Positions 1-8,086 are shown, counted from the first letter of the stretch. The stretch is 64,000 nucleotides of DNA from an uncultured Lachnospiraceae bacterium (GCA_910586755.1 CAJUJM010000111.1:1-64000), one strand, 5' to 3'. Notes: generated by a model not told the origin, from the sequence alone. Translations and numbers: made by a program.

Positions 1-117
1 AACGGAATGGCCAAATGCCGGGAACTGTTAAACAAAGGGCTTCTCCAAGATATCTCCAGGGAACAAATGTGGGCTTTGTCAGAGAAAAAGTTTGTTGTTT
101 TTAATTTTCCCTCTTGA
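1..117 (+). CDS. 3' end of an unidentified gene (partial)
   Basis: An open frame enters from the window edge and runs 38 codons to TGA at 115-117. The visible tail is hydrophilic and ends FVVFNFPS. I do not recognise the family. It is in the same frame as the permease remnant that follows, separated only by this stop codon, so it may be the upstream partner of a deletion junction rather than an intact gene. The 5' part lies outside the window. Confidence 0.35.
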   Translation, partial: NGMAKCRELLNKGLLQDISREQMWALSEKKFVVFNFPS

Positions 118-321
118 CAAAAGTCACTTCATAACGGAGGAGTGGTTTTGGGAGGAGGACGAGGAAGTGTTTTCGGCGCACTTTTAGGAGCCATAGCTAT
201 CAGTATCTTAAAAAATGGTATGAACATGATGGGGTGGAGAATTCTGACTCAGATGATGGTCATCGGATTCATCCTGATAGTTATTTTAGCAGCAGATGTT
301 GCAAAGAAGGAGGCGAAGTGA
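118..321 (+). pseudogene. Remnant of an RbsC-type ABC permease (C-terminal part only)
   Basis: From about position 136 the frame encodes GGVVLGGGRGSVFGALLGA, the conserved late-membrane-segment motif of ribose/galactose-type ABC permeases, followed by one more membrane segment and the stop at 319-321. The preceding codons (QKSLHN) do not continue the expected AIAA-type helix and are cut off by TGA at 115, so roughly the first 80% of a ~320-residue permease is missing. No good start or ribosome binding site is visible (GTG at 142 has none). Its stop overlaps the ATG of the next permease (TGATG), as expected for the second of two permeases in one operon. I infer a deletion or rearrangement near 118-136. 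Confidence 0.7.
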
Positions 322-1274
322 TGAAAGCAAAAGAATTTGCTATTAAGTATTCCAGGATTTTAATTCTGGCAGTTATCATAGCAGGGATTTCTCTGGCATC
401 ACCAGAGTTTCTAAAGCCTTCCAATTTAATGAATGTAGCCCGCCAGTCGTCCATGCTTCTGATTATGTCCCTGGGAATGACCTGCGCTATGCTGTTGGGC
501 CGTGGAGTTGATATGTCTGTAGGAGCTACCCTTTCTCTCACCTCCTGCGTGGCGGCCGGTTTTTTAAGAAGCAGCGACACAGTGGGGAGCGTTCTTCTGG
601 GAATTGTGATTGCCATGGCGTTGGGAATGTTAATTGGATTGGTCAACGGAGTGCTGATTTCTTACCTGCATTTACCGGCTATTTTAGTAACTTATGGAAT
701 CCGGGAAATTATACGAAGCGTGGCTTTCTTCTATATGGATGGCGATGTAATAAGCGGATTTCACAGGATCATCGCATTTATGGGATCCGGATTTATTTTT
801 GGAAAGATCCCTACTCAGATCATAATTGCTTTGATACTGACTCTTGGGACAGCCTGGATGCTAAAACACACCAGAATAGGCCGTGAACTTTATGTAGTTG
901 GGGCCAATCCCAGCGCCGCCAGATTTTCAGGCCTCAAAGTAGAACGCTCGGTAGTTCTTGGTTTCGTATTATCCGGTACTTTGGCAGCTTTGGCAGGGAT
1001 TGTATATCTTGGCCGCCTGGGCGCGGCAGAAGCGGAGATTGGAAATGCGTTCCATTTCCAGTGCGTCAGCGCAGTTGCAATCGGGGGAATTTCCTTTGCA
1101 GGCGGCGCAGGAAGCGCCTGGGGAGCTGTAATAGGCGCTCTTATTTTGAATATCCTGCTAAATGGAATGAATCTGTTAAATATTTCTTCTTACTGGCAGG
1201 GAACAGTAAACGGCGTTGTGATTATTGTGGCAGTGCTGCTGGACTATGCAGTGAGAAAACAAAAAGGCAAATAA
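321..1274 (+). CDS. Sugar-type ABC transporter permease (RbsC/AraH family)
   Basis: A 317-residue polytopic inner-membrane protein that would form the channel of a CUT2-family importer. Recognisable family motifs are GRGVDMSVGA near residue 60, GANPSAARFSGL near 195 (the cytoplasmic coupling region) and AVAIGGISFAGGAGS near 260. The start is ATG 321, overlapping the stop of the permease remnant; the longer reading from 234 would begin inside that remnant and adds a hydrophilic tail foreign to the family. The substrate-binding gene follows after 26 bp. The ATPase of the system is not in the window and presumably lies upstream. The sugar cannot be told from the permease; the neighbouring hydroxy-acid and shikimate-type enzymes hint at a cyclitol or acidic polyol. 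Confidence 0.88.
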   Translation: MKAKEFAIKYSRILILAVIIAGISLASPEFLKPSNLMNVARQSSMLLIMSLGMTCAMLLGRGVDMSVGATLSLTSCVAAGFLRSSDTVGSVLLGIVIAMALGMLIGLVNGVLISYLHLPAILVTYGIREIIRSVAFFYMDGDVISGFHRIIAFMGSGFIFGKIPTQIIIALILTLGTAWMLKHTRIGRELYVVGANPSAARFSGLKVERSVVLGFVLSGTLAALAGIVYLGRLGAAEAEIGNAFHFQCVSAVAIGGISFAGGAGSAWGAVIGALILNILLNGMNLLNISSYWQGTVNGVVIIVAVLLDYAVRKQKGK

Positions 1275-1300
1275 AGCGATTTTAAACAATGGAGGAAAAA

Positions 1301-2320
1301 ATGATGAGAAAAAAACTGGCAGTTACAATGGCAACCCTGATGATGGCGGCAGCAATGATAAGCGGCTGTACCACAAGCCCAGTAAGCGGAGGCGGGACAA
1401 CTGCAGCAGATACGGCGGCAGAGAACGGGAGTCCGGAGCCGGCCGGGAAAAATTACAAAATCGGCGTATTTACCAAAGACAGCACCACTGCTTTCTGGCG
1501 CTATGTAGTGGAAGGAGCCAAGGCGAAAGGAGAAGAGCTGGGAGTGGAAGTAGTGGAGTATGCGCCGGCCTCCTATACAGATTCAGCAGGGCAGCTTTCT
1601 ATGGTAGAGGATAGTATCTCTGCAGGTATTGATGCTATCTGCATCGCGTCATGCGACTCTACAGCGATTGTTCCGGCGCTGGAAAAGGCAAAGGAAGCAG
1701 GAATTCCGGTAGTGATTTTTAATACCCTGGTTCCTGATTTTAAAGACAATATTACTTTTGTGGGGGTGGATAACTACGACGCCAGCTACCGCGTAACAGA
1801 AGAGCTGATCAAGAATCACGGCGGAAAAGGAAAGCTGGTAATCGTAGAAGGAGATCCGGCAGGATATCAGAATATTGAGCGCACCCGTGCGGTGACGGAT
1901 CTGCAGGAACAATATCCGGAGGTTGAGATTGTCACCCGTCAGCCCGGCTATGCAAACAGGGAAAAATCTATGAACGCAATGGAGAACATCTTACAGGCAT
2001 ATAACGAGATTGATATGGTATGGGCTATTAATGATGTAGCGGCTATGGGATGCGTACAGGCTATTGAAGGATCCGGACGCACCGGGATTGACGTTATTGG
2101 AATTGACGGCACCCCCGAAGGGGCGGTTGCGGCAAAAGACGGCAGATTGAAATATACCATCGACCAGGGGCCTTTTGACCAGGGAGCTATGTCTGTTCAG
2201 GCAGCAGTTGATTACTTAAACGGCAAGGAGATCGAAGATAATTATGCCACCGGTGGAACCATAGTAGGCGCGGATAATGCGGAAGCATTTTTGCAGGAGT
2301 TCTATCCTGATTTTAATTAA
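1301..2320 (+). CDS. Sugar ABC transporter substrate-binding lipoprotein
   Basis: A 339-residue RbsB-type binding protein (periplasmic-binding-protein superfamily, peripla_BP_4). It begins with a charged MMRKK stretch, a hydrophobic signal and a lipobox ending ISGC, so it should be anchored to the outer face of the membrane. A Thr/Ala/Gly/Glu-rich linker precedes the mature domain, which starts around NYKIGVFTKDSTTAFW. Typical family segments are IDAICIASCDSTAIVPALEKA, cut here to the core DAICIAS, and INDVAAMGC. The start is ATG 1301 (or 1304) because GGAGG at 1291-1295 sits 5 or 8 bases ahead; ATG 1289 would place the ribosome site inside the gene. It follows the permease and is followed by two oxidoreductases in the same direction. 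Confidence 0.88.
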   Translation: MMRKKLAVTMATLMMAAAMISGCTTSPVSGGGTTAADTAAENGSPEPAGKNYKIGVFTKDSTTAFWRYVVEGAKAKGEELGVEVVEYAPASYTDSAGQLSMVEDSISAGIDAICIASCDSTAIVPALEKAKEAGIPVVIFNTLVPDFKDNITFVGVDNYDASYRVTEELIKNHGGKGKLVIVEGDPAGYQNIERTRAVTDLQEQYPEVEIVTRQPGYANREKSMNAMENILQAYNEIDMVWAINDVAAMGCVQAIEGSGRTGIDVIGIDGTPEGAVAAKDGRLKYTIDQGPFDQGAMSVQAAVDYLNGKEIEDNYATGGTIVGADNAEAFLQEFYPDFN

Positions 2321-2350
2321 TAACAGCAAAGGGATAAAAGGAGAAGCGTT

Positions 2351-3454
2351 ATGGAACATACAATGAATTTGAATGATGTTTTGATACAATTTGGAAAATA
2401 TCAGGAGGCGGCGAGGAAGGTTCTAAATCCGTCTTGCCATGTCTGCAAAGTCTGCAACGGCAGAGCTTGCGCCGGAAGGTATACCAACTCTCTGGAGTTT
2501 GGCGCAAAAGGGAATAATGAAGGTTTTATCCATGCTTATGACGCTTTAAAACGCATTAAAATTGAGCTGGATGTAATCCATGACGATTATGTTCCTGACA
2601 CCTCTGTTCAATTGTTTGGCCGCCAGTTTGATCTTCCGGTATTTGCCTCGCCTATCGCTAAGATTCTGACGGCTTATGAGTTTAAAAGCCCTTTTTTCAA
2701 CAACAATGATGATTACGCGGACGCTTTGATTAAAGGCTGCTACAAGGCGGGCGCAATGGCCTGGCTGGGAGATAATAAAGCGGAGGGATATTTCCCGGGG
2801 CAGATTGCCCCCATTAAAGAGGTAGATGGCGTGGGAGTACCTACGATTAAGCCCTGGGCGGACAGAAATGAATTCTGGAAACGGGTAAAATGGTGCCAGG
2901 AGGCGAAAGCTATGGCAATTGCTACGGATCTTGATGCGATTGGCCTGGGCTACCAGTATTCTGGTAAAGCGGGCTCGAAAAATGAAGGGGTTTGTGCAAG
3001 GAATGTGGAGGAATTAAAGGAATTTGTTCAGTCAGTAGACGTTCCGGTTGTTATCAAAGGAATTATGTCTGTCAAAGCTGCAGTCAAAGCAGCGGAAACC
3101 GGCGCATATGGCATCCTGATTTCAAATCATGGCGGAAATGTGGTAGAAAACAGTGCAGCGCCTTGCGATGTGATAGCGGACATCAGAAAAGAGCTTGGGA
3201 ATTCTATCAAAATTTTTGCAGATGGCGGCGTGAGAAGCGGGGAAGATGTGTTTAAGATGCTGGCATTGGGCGCAGATGCTGTTGGAATTGGCCGGCCTTA
3301 TGTGGTAGCTGTCTACGGCGGAGCAGAAGACGGCGCATTTATCTACACCCAGAAAATTTTCTGGGAGCTGCAAAACATTATGCGTCTTGCAAATTGCAGA
3401 ACTTTAAAAGATATTACCATGGATAAGTTGATTTTCGCGAAGGATTATTTGTAA
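2351..3454 (+). CDS. FMN-dependent alpha-hydroxy-acid oxidoreductase family protein
   Basis: A 367-residue cytoplasmic TIM-barrel flavoprotein related to lactate oxidase and glycolate oxidase. The barrel shows FASPIAKI, VVIKGIMSVKAA (FMN-contacting lysine), SNHGG (active-site histidine) and FADGGVRSGEDVFKMLALGADAVGIGRPY (phosphate-binding end; quoted in parts: FADGGVRSG and LGADAVGIGRPY). Two oddities: an N-terminal cysteine cluster (C29, C32, C35, C40) resembling a metal or Fe-S site, found in clostridial members; and SNHGG is followed by NVVEN instead of the usual RQLD, so the arginine that binds the substrate carboxylate is absent. The substrate may therefore not be a simple 2-hydroxy acid. 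Ribosome site AAAGGAG lies 7 bases before ATG 2351. It is likely co-transcribed with the transporter and the AroE-like gene. Confidence 0.8.
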   Translation: MEHTMNLNDVLIQFGKYQEAARKVLNPSCHVCKVCNGRACAGRYTNSLEFGAKGNNEGFIHAYDALKRIKIELDVIHDDYVPDTSVQLFGRQFDLPVFASPIAKILTAYEFKSPFFNNNDDYADALIKGCYKAGAMAWLGDNKAEGYFPGQIAPIKEVDGVGVPTIKPWADRNEFWKRVKWCQEAKAMAIATDLDAIGLGYQYSGKAGSKNEGVCARNVEELKEFVQSVDVPVVIKGIMSVKAAVKAAETGAYGILISNHGGNVVENSAAPCDVIADIRKELGNSIKIFADGGVRSGEDVFKMLALGADAVGIGRPYVVAVYGGAEDGAFIYTQKIFWELQNIMRLANCRTLKDITMDKLIFAKDYL

Positions 3455-3470
3455 AGAGGAGGAAAAACCC

Positions 3471-4328
3471 ATGTCAAAATGTTATCGCTCTAAACTTGTG
3501 GGAGCCTTCGGATGTCCCATTGATGAAAACCCTACAGGGGTTATGGAGGAGGCGGCTTTTAAAGCCAAAGGCCTGGATTATCGCTATCTGACGGTAAAGG
3601 TGGAGAAAGAAGACTTAGAGGATGCGATAAAGGCGGTAAAAGCATTTCAGATGAAAGGGATTAATATTACGATTCCCCATAAAGTAGAAGTTCTGAAATA
3701 TTTGGATCAGCTTTCTGAAGCAGCAGAGATTATCGGCGCTGTGAATATGATTGTCAATCAGGACGGAAAACTGTATGGTGAAAATACAGACGGAAAAGGA
3801 TATTTGAAATCTTTAACTGACAGAGGAATCTCAGTTGACGGAAAGACTATCACAGTTTTGGGCGCCGGAGGAGCGGCAAGAGCGATCAGCGTAGAATGTG
3901 CTCTGGCAGGAGCTAAGAAAATATATATCGCTAATATTGAAAAGGAGCAGGGAGAAGAGCTGACAAAGCTGATCCGGACAAAAACCGGGACAGAGGCAGA
4001 ATTTATCCTGTGGGATACGGCCATTGATGTGCCAGAGGACACAGATATTCTTTCCAATGCCACCAGCGTGGGTTTATTCCCTCATACGGATCAAAAGCCG
4101 GATATTAATTATGATTCCATAACCTCCTGTATGGTAGTTACAGATGTAATCTTTAATGATCCAAACAGCCTTTTTATAAGGGAAGCGCAGAAGCGGGGGG
4201 CTGAGACTATCAATGGATTAGGGATGCTGGCCAACCAGGGGGCGCTGAATTTTACAATGTGGACCGGAGTGGAGGCGCCGGTGGATGTCATGGTAGAAAC
4301 TTTAAGAAAGGAATTCCAGCTGGCTTAA
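3471..4328 (+). CDS. Shikimate/quinate dehydrogenase-like protein (AroE family)
   Basis: A 285-residue protein with the AroE two-domain plan. The catalytic lysine is K71 in NITIPHK and the paired aspartate is D107 in ENTDGKGY; the nucleotide fold starts GAGGAAR at 131-137. The usual serine pair that holds the shikimate carboxylate (SxSP near residue 15) is replaced by CPIDENPTG, and the NRxxxK NADP-phosphate clamp after the second strand is replaced by NIEKEQ, which suggests NAD. I infer that this is a catabolic or side-pathway dehydrogenase acting on a related ring polyol, not the AroE of aromatic amino-acid synthesis. It ends the operon started by the sugar transporter; ribosome site GAGGAGG precedes ATG 3471. 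Confidence 0.78.
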   Translation: MSKCYRSKLVGAFGCPIDENPTGVMEEAAFKAKGLDYRYLTVKVEKEDLEDAIKAVKAFQMKGINITIPHKVEVLKYLDQLSEAAEIIGAVNMIVNQDGKLYGENTDGKGYLKSLTDRGISVDGKTITVLGAGGAARAISVECALAGAKKIYIANIEKEQGEELTKLIRTKTGTEAEFILWDTAIDVPEDTDILSNATSVGLFPHTDQKPDINYDSITSCMVVTDVIFNDPNSLFIREAQKRGAETINGLGMLANQGALNFTMWTGVEAPVDVMVETLRKEFQLA

Positions 4329-4346
4329 ACTTTTTCCCCTAACCGG

Positions 4347-4375
4347 TTGATTTTATTTCCTCAAATTGGTAATAT
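4347..4375 (+). promoter_or_regulatory. Promoter of the HPr-like gene
   Basis: TTGATT at 4347-4352, a 17-bp spacer and TAATAT at 4370-4375 fit a sigma-A promoter. A hairpin (ATCAGCAGG at 4394-4402 with CCTGCTGAT at 4427-4435) lies in the leader before ATG 4457. Confidence 0.55.
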
Positions 4376-4456
4376 ATAGCTAACAAATTTATCATCAGCA
4401 GGCAGAGGGCAGACAAGAATCCTTTACCTGCTGATAGTGCCAAAAGAGGGGAATTT

Positions 4457-4714
4457 ATGATTACATTTACCTACATTATCTCGGATTCCAACGGCCTTCA
4501 CGCAAGAAATGCCCTGCAGGTTGCCAGAGCAGCAGAAAGGTATCAGTGCCGGGTTCAGGTTTCCAGCGGGAACAAAACTGCCGACGGAAAGAAGGTGCTG
4601 AGCCTGATTGGCCTGTCTGCCAGAAAAGGCGCGGAGCTGCTCTTTTCCCTGGATGGGGAGGACGAAGCGGAGGCGGCGGCTTATCTGCACGCTTTGGTAA
4701 AAGAAGTAGTTTAA
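4457..4714 (+). CDS. HPr-family phosphocarrier, paralogue without Ser46
   Basis: An 85-residue HPr. The phosphorylatable histidine is present (H15 in NGLHAR), as is R17, but the usual proline after it is N18. By gap-free alignment from KT to KGAE, the regulatory serine (Ser46 of Bacillus HPr, target of HPr kinase) is lysine here (K46). It should therefore pass phosphate from enzyme I to EIIA but not take part in CcpA-type repression. It has its own promoter and is separated from the PTS genes by a terminator, yet lies directly before that island, so it may be a dedicated carrier for it. A second, different HPr-like gene occurs at 57433. Confidence 0.82.
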   Translation: MITFTYIISDSNGLHARNALQVARAAERYQCRVQVSSGNKTADGKKVLSLIGLSARKGAELLFSLDGEDEAEAAAYLHALVKEVV

Positions 4715-4757
4715 AAAACATTTTCTGCCCTTTCTCTGGCGGATAAAGAGGAGATGA

Positions 4758-4807
4758 GACAAGGGGTTTCCTAGCTCTTAGGAAACCCTCTTGTCGTAAT
4801 TTTTCCG
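4758..4807 (+). terminator. Intrinsic terminator after the HPr gene
   Basis: The stretch 4758-4795 folds into a near-perfect ~15-bp stem (GACAAG ... CTTGTC, one bulge) followed by AATTTTTCC. The apical part of the stem is also the palindrome described as an operator at 4768-4784. Confidence 0.75.
4768..4784. promoter_or_regulatory. Palindromic operator candidate, site 1
   Basis: TTCCTA-N5-TAGGAA. The identical motif occurs at 7926-7942. In both places its centre is exactly 42 bp before a TATAAT that lacks a consensus -35 box. This geometry suits an activator; the PRD-type regulator encoded at 5959 is the obvious candidate. Confidence 0.65.
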
Positions 4808-4817
4808 TTTTTTCGTT

Positions 4818-4823
4818 TATAAT
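4818..4823 (+). promoter_or_regulatory. -10 box of the mupG-regulator transcript
   Basis: TATAAT, with CGTAAT where a -35 box should be (4795-4800), so activation is probably needed. The start of the first gene is 32 bp further on. Confidence 0.6.
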
Positions 4824-4854
4824 AATGTAAAAACATGTAAAGGAGAATGGGGAT

Positions 4855-5943
4855 ATGGCAAGATTAGGAATTTCGATTTATCCGGAACACTCAAAGCTGG
4901 AGGATGATTTGGTCTATATCCGGCTTGCAGGAAGCTACGGGTTTAAGAGAGTTTTTACCTGCCTTTTAAGCGCCGGAGATAAGTCCAGGGAAGAGCTGAC
5001 AGAAGAGTTCCGCTCACGTATTGATGCGGCTCATGAGCAGGGAATGGAAGTGCTTTTAGATGTAAATCCGGCGGTATTTGGGAAGCTGGGGGCTTCCTAT
5101 ACAGATCTGGAACCTTTTAAGGCTATGCATGCAGACGGTATCCGCTTAGATGAAGGTTTTGACGGGATGCGTACCAGCGCTTTAACTTATAATCCGCAGG
5201 GACTTAAGATAGAGCTGAATTCCAGCACGGATATGGGATATATTGAGAGCGTGATGACCCACCATCCGGACCCCAAAAAGCTGATTACCTGCCATAATTT
5301 CTATCCGCAAAAATATACCGGTCTGAGCCTTGATCATTTTAACTATTGTAATGAGTATATTCATGAATGTGGATTGAATATTGCAGCTTTTGTGTCCAGC
5401 AATCAGGAGGGCGCCTATGGTCCCTGGCCGGTAAATGAGGGACTCTGCACCCTGGAACTGCATCGGGGACTTCCGATAGATTTCCAGGTACGCCATATGT
5501 ATGCGGACGGCCTGGTGGATGACGTGATTATTGCCAATGCCTATGCCTCAGAAGAGGAGTTGAAAGCATGCGCGGAGGTAAATCCGGCAGTGTTAACTTT
5601 TGGAATTGAATTGGAAAAGGAATTAACGGAGACAGAAAAGGCAATCCTGTATTACCAGGAAGGTCATGTTGTCAGAGGAGATATGAGTGAGTATATGCTC
5701 CGCTCCACCTGGCCCAGAGTTACCTTTGCGGACAAATCTGTTCCGGCTGCCAATACCAGAGACATGGAGCGGGGAGACGTGGTGATTCTCAATGACGGAT
5801 ATTCCAAATATAAAGGAGAGCTTCATATTGTCTTAAAAGATATGGAAAACGATGGGCGAAAGAATGTTATCGGCCATCTGCCTTCCTATGAAAAAATCCT
5901 GTTGGATTATACAAGACCGTGGAAACGATTTGCTTTTCTGTAG
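4855..5943 (+). CDS. MupG/DUF871 family protein (phospho-glycosidase)
   Basis: A 362-residue cytoplasmic protein with an N-terminal TIM barrel (about 1-245) and a C-terminal cyclophilin-like domain. The match to the DUF871 family is clear: LGISIYPEHSK at the start, FKRVFTCLLSAG, DGIRLDEGFDG, KIELNSST, CHNFYPQKYTGL and GPWPVNEGLCTLELHRGLP (shown in part). The characterised member is MupG of Staphylococcus aureus, which splits 6-phospho-MurNAc from GlcNAc inside the cell. Here the adjacent PTS belongs to the Lac/Cel family rather than the MurP type, so the true substrate may be another 6-phosphorylated amino-sugar disaccharide or glycoside. GGAG precedes ATG 4855; the regulator gene follows at once. 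Confidence 0.85.
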   Translation: MARLGISIYPEHSKLEDDLVYIRLAGSYGFKRVFTCLLSAGDKSREELTEEFRSRIDAAHEQGMEVLLDVNPAVFGKLGASYTDLEPFKAMHADGIRLDEGFDGMRTSALTYNPQGLKIELNSSTDMGYIESVMTHHPDPKKLITCHNFYPQKYTGLSLDHFNYCNEYIHECGLNIAAFVSSNQEGAYGPWPVNEGLCTLELHRGLPIDFQVRHMYADGLVDDVIIANAYASEEELKACAEVNPAVLTFGIELEKELTETEKAILYYQEGHVVRGDMSEYMLRSTWPRVTFADKSVPAANTRDMERGDVVILNDGYSKYKGELHIVLKDMENDGRKNVIGHLPSYEKILLDYTRPWKRFAFL

Positions 5944-5958
5944 GTGGAGGAAATCATT

Positions 5959-7887
5959 ATGCGGATTAAAAGGCAGGAGCAGCTGCTTGCCATCTTGTCT
6001 GAGAGACAGGAATGGGTAACCGGAAAGCAACTGTCGAGCCTGTTAAATGTGTCGGATCGGACTATTCGATCCGACGTGGAGGCTATTAATAAAAAAAGTG
6101 ACGCCCCCCCCATTGAGTCCAATGTCCGGCTTGGGTACCGGGTGATTGGAACACAGTATCTGGCCGGAGAAAAGCAGCAAATGGTCCAGGAATCGGGGGC
6201 TTCCTCGATTCCCCAGACTCCCGGAGCCAGATGTATTTATATTATTCAGCGCCTGCTCTTTGAGACCAGGGAGCTGAATCTCATGGACCTGCAGAGCCAG
6301 ATCTATATCAGTGATTCTTCTGTTCAGAATGATTTAAAGAGGATCCGGAAAATGATTGAACCCTATCCGGAGCTGAAGCTGGTTCGCAGCCGGGAATGTA
6401 TTTCCCTTCAGGGGGATGAGATCAGTAAGCGGAAGTTTTACCGGGAGCTTTTGGTAGCAGAAGTTCAGGAAAATTTTCTGAACCTGAACCGGTTGGCCCA
6501 TCTATACAAAAATTTTGATTTAATAGAGGTAAAAGACCTTTTTACAGAGGTTTTGGAGGAATATGACTATTCTATCCATGAAGCCTTGTTTCCTATGCTG
6601 ATTATCCATGCAGGAACCAGCATTGAACGTATGAGCACCTGCCACTATATTAAAATGGACGACCAGCATCAGGGGTTAGAGGAAACGATTGAGTACCAAA
6701 TTGCCAAAAGCTTTTTTGAGAGAGTTTCCGATCGCCTTCACATCAAGGTGCAGGACGGGGAGATTGCCATGTTTGCCCTGGTTATCATGGGCAGGAGAGC
6801 ATCGAACTACGCGGGAGATCACATTAAATTCCAGGGGAAATGGCTCAACACCAACAAATTGGTAAAGGGGGCTTTAAACCGCTTAAAGGAAGTGTTTGGC
6901 GTAGACTTCTCCGGAGATGAGGATTTGGAGGCAGGCCTTAAGATGCATCTTTATGGTTTGGTGGAGCGGGCTAAAAACCAAGTGTCCCTGGAGGACGTAT
7001 TTTTAGAGGAAATCAAACAGAAATACCCTTTGGTTTTTGAGATGGGGGTCTACGTAGTAGGCTATTTGGAGGAGCAGCTGAATATTCGGGTGGCAGACAT
7101 GGAAAGCGGATTTATCGCGCTCCACCTTGGGGCTGCCAGCGAGAGGATGAATTCGGTAAGAAAATACCGGGTAGTTATGATTTTGCCTCACAACCAGTCC
7201 TTTTCTGCCATGTGCAAGAACAAGATTCTGGATATGTTCCGGGAGCGGATAGAAATCGTGAAAACCCTCCATTACTTTGAGGAGGATACGGTAAAGCTCT
7301 TGGAGCCGGATTTGATTTTGACTAATTTTCAGGTAGAGCATAAGCTGGAGATTCCCACTGTGCTGATCAGCCTGTTTGTGGATTCCGAGACTGAGGCCAA
7401 CATTCTTCAGGCATTAAACCGGCTGGATAAAAAGCGTTTCCACCTGGAATTTGCCTCCCATATTGGCCACTTGATCCGCAAAGAACATTTTTTCCAGGAC
7501 TTAGATCTCAACACGCCAGAGGAAATTATCGCGTGCTTATGTGGAAGCCTGAAGGGAGCTGGAATCGTTGATGAGAACTACCTGAATATTGTCCTGGAGA
7601 GGGAAAAAATGTCTCCCACCTCTTTTGCCAATGCCCTGGCTATTCCCCATGCCTTTCAGGCATTTGCCACCACGTCTACGGTGGCGGTAGCCCGGCTTAA
7701 AAATCCAGTAAAATGGGGGGCTTTTGAGGTAAAGCTGGTAATGCTTTTTGCCATAAATGAAGGAGACCAGCGAATGATCAAAATCTTTTTCGACTGGGTT
7801 TCCGAGATCCTGGGGAAACCGGAGGAGCTTGCCCGGTTAACTTCAGAATGTTCTTATGAAACCTTTATTGAGAGAATTATGGGATAA
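5959..7887 (+). CDS. PRD-containing transcriptional activator (LicR/BglG-like)
   Basis: A 642-residue multidomain regulator of PTS genes. In order: helix-turn-helix near residues 15-60 (SDRTIRSDVEAIN), a second winged-helix region near 75-155, two PTS-regulation domains (about 165-395, with conserved histidines such as in IIHAG and ALHLGA), an EIIB-like region (about 405-490) and a C-terminal EIIA domain of the mannitol/fructose type (about 495-640, with the histidine in AIPHAF). This is the LicR/MtlR type that binds DNA and is switched by PTS-dependent phosphorylation. ATG 5959 is chosen because GGAGG at 5946-5950 lies 8 bases ahead; the GTG at 5944 does not. It probably acts on the paired palindromes at 4768 and 7926. 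Confidence 0.87.
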   Translation: MRIKRQEQLLAILSERQEWVTGKQLSSLLNVSDRTIRSDVEAINKKSDAPPIESNVRLGYRVIGTQYLAGEKQQMVQESGASSIPQTPGARCIYIIQRLLFETRELNLMDLQSQIYISDSSVQNDLKRIRKMIEPYPELKLVRSRECISLQGDEISKRKFYRELLVAEVQENFLNLNRLAHLYKNFDLIEVKDLFTEVLEEYDYSIHEALFPMLIIHAGTSIERMSTCHYIKMDDQHQGLEETIEYQIAKSFFERVSDRLHIKVQDGEIAMFALVIMGRRASNYAGDHIKFQGKWLNTNKLVKGALNRLKEVFGVDFSGDEDLEAGLKMHLYGLVERAKNQVSLEDVFLEEIKQKYPLVFEMGVYVVGYLEEQLNIRVADMESGFIALHLGAASERMNSVRKYRVVMILPHNQSFSAMCKNKILDMFRERIEIVKTLHYFEEDTVKLLEPDLILTNFQVEHKLEIPTVLISLFVDSETEANILQALNRLDKKRFHLEFASHIGHLIRKEHFFQDLDLNTPEEIIACLCGSLKGAGIVDENYLNIVLEREKMSPTSFANALAIPHAFQAFATTSTVAVARLKNPVKWGAFEVKLVMLFAINEGDQRMIKIFFDWVSEILGKPEELARLTSECSYETFIERIMG

Positions 7888-7925
7888 TAAGGGGAATAGG
7901 ATATCTGCACAAAAGCGGTATTGAT

Positions 7926-7942
7926 TTCCTAACAGTTAGGAA
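7926..7942. promoter_or_regulatory. Palindromic operator candidate, site 2
   Basis: TTCCTA-N5-TAGGAA, the same half-sites and spacing as at 4768-4784. Its centre (7934) is 42 bp before the TATAAT at 7976, exactly as at site 1. Confidence 0.68.
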
Positions 7943-7975
7943 GCGATATTGCCACATAAACGAAAGAATATGCCA

Positions 7976-7981
7976 TATAAT
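7976..7981 (+). promoter_or_regulatory. -10 box of the PTS operon
   Basis: TATAAT with no recognisable -35 (CACATA at 7953-7958). Probably activator-dependent. Confidence 0.6.
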
Positions 7982-7993
7982 TAGGGCAAGTAA

Positions 7994-8038
7994 ATAAGAA
8001 ATGCAGCAAATACGGAAACGTTTTGGTGCATTTCTTAT
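7994..8038 (+). promoter_or_regulatory. Hairpin in the 5' leader of the PTS mRNA
   Basis: Perfect 12-bp inverted repeat: ATAAGAAATGCA at 7994-8005 and TGCATTTCTTAT at 8027-8038. It lies just after the predicted transcription start and before the ribosome site. It could protect the 5' end or control translation. No poly-T follows, so it is not a terminator. Confidence 0.6.
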
Positions 8039-8086
8039 ATCCTGGGTGAATACAGGATGACAAAAAATAACAAGGAGGAAGGACGC

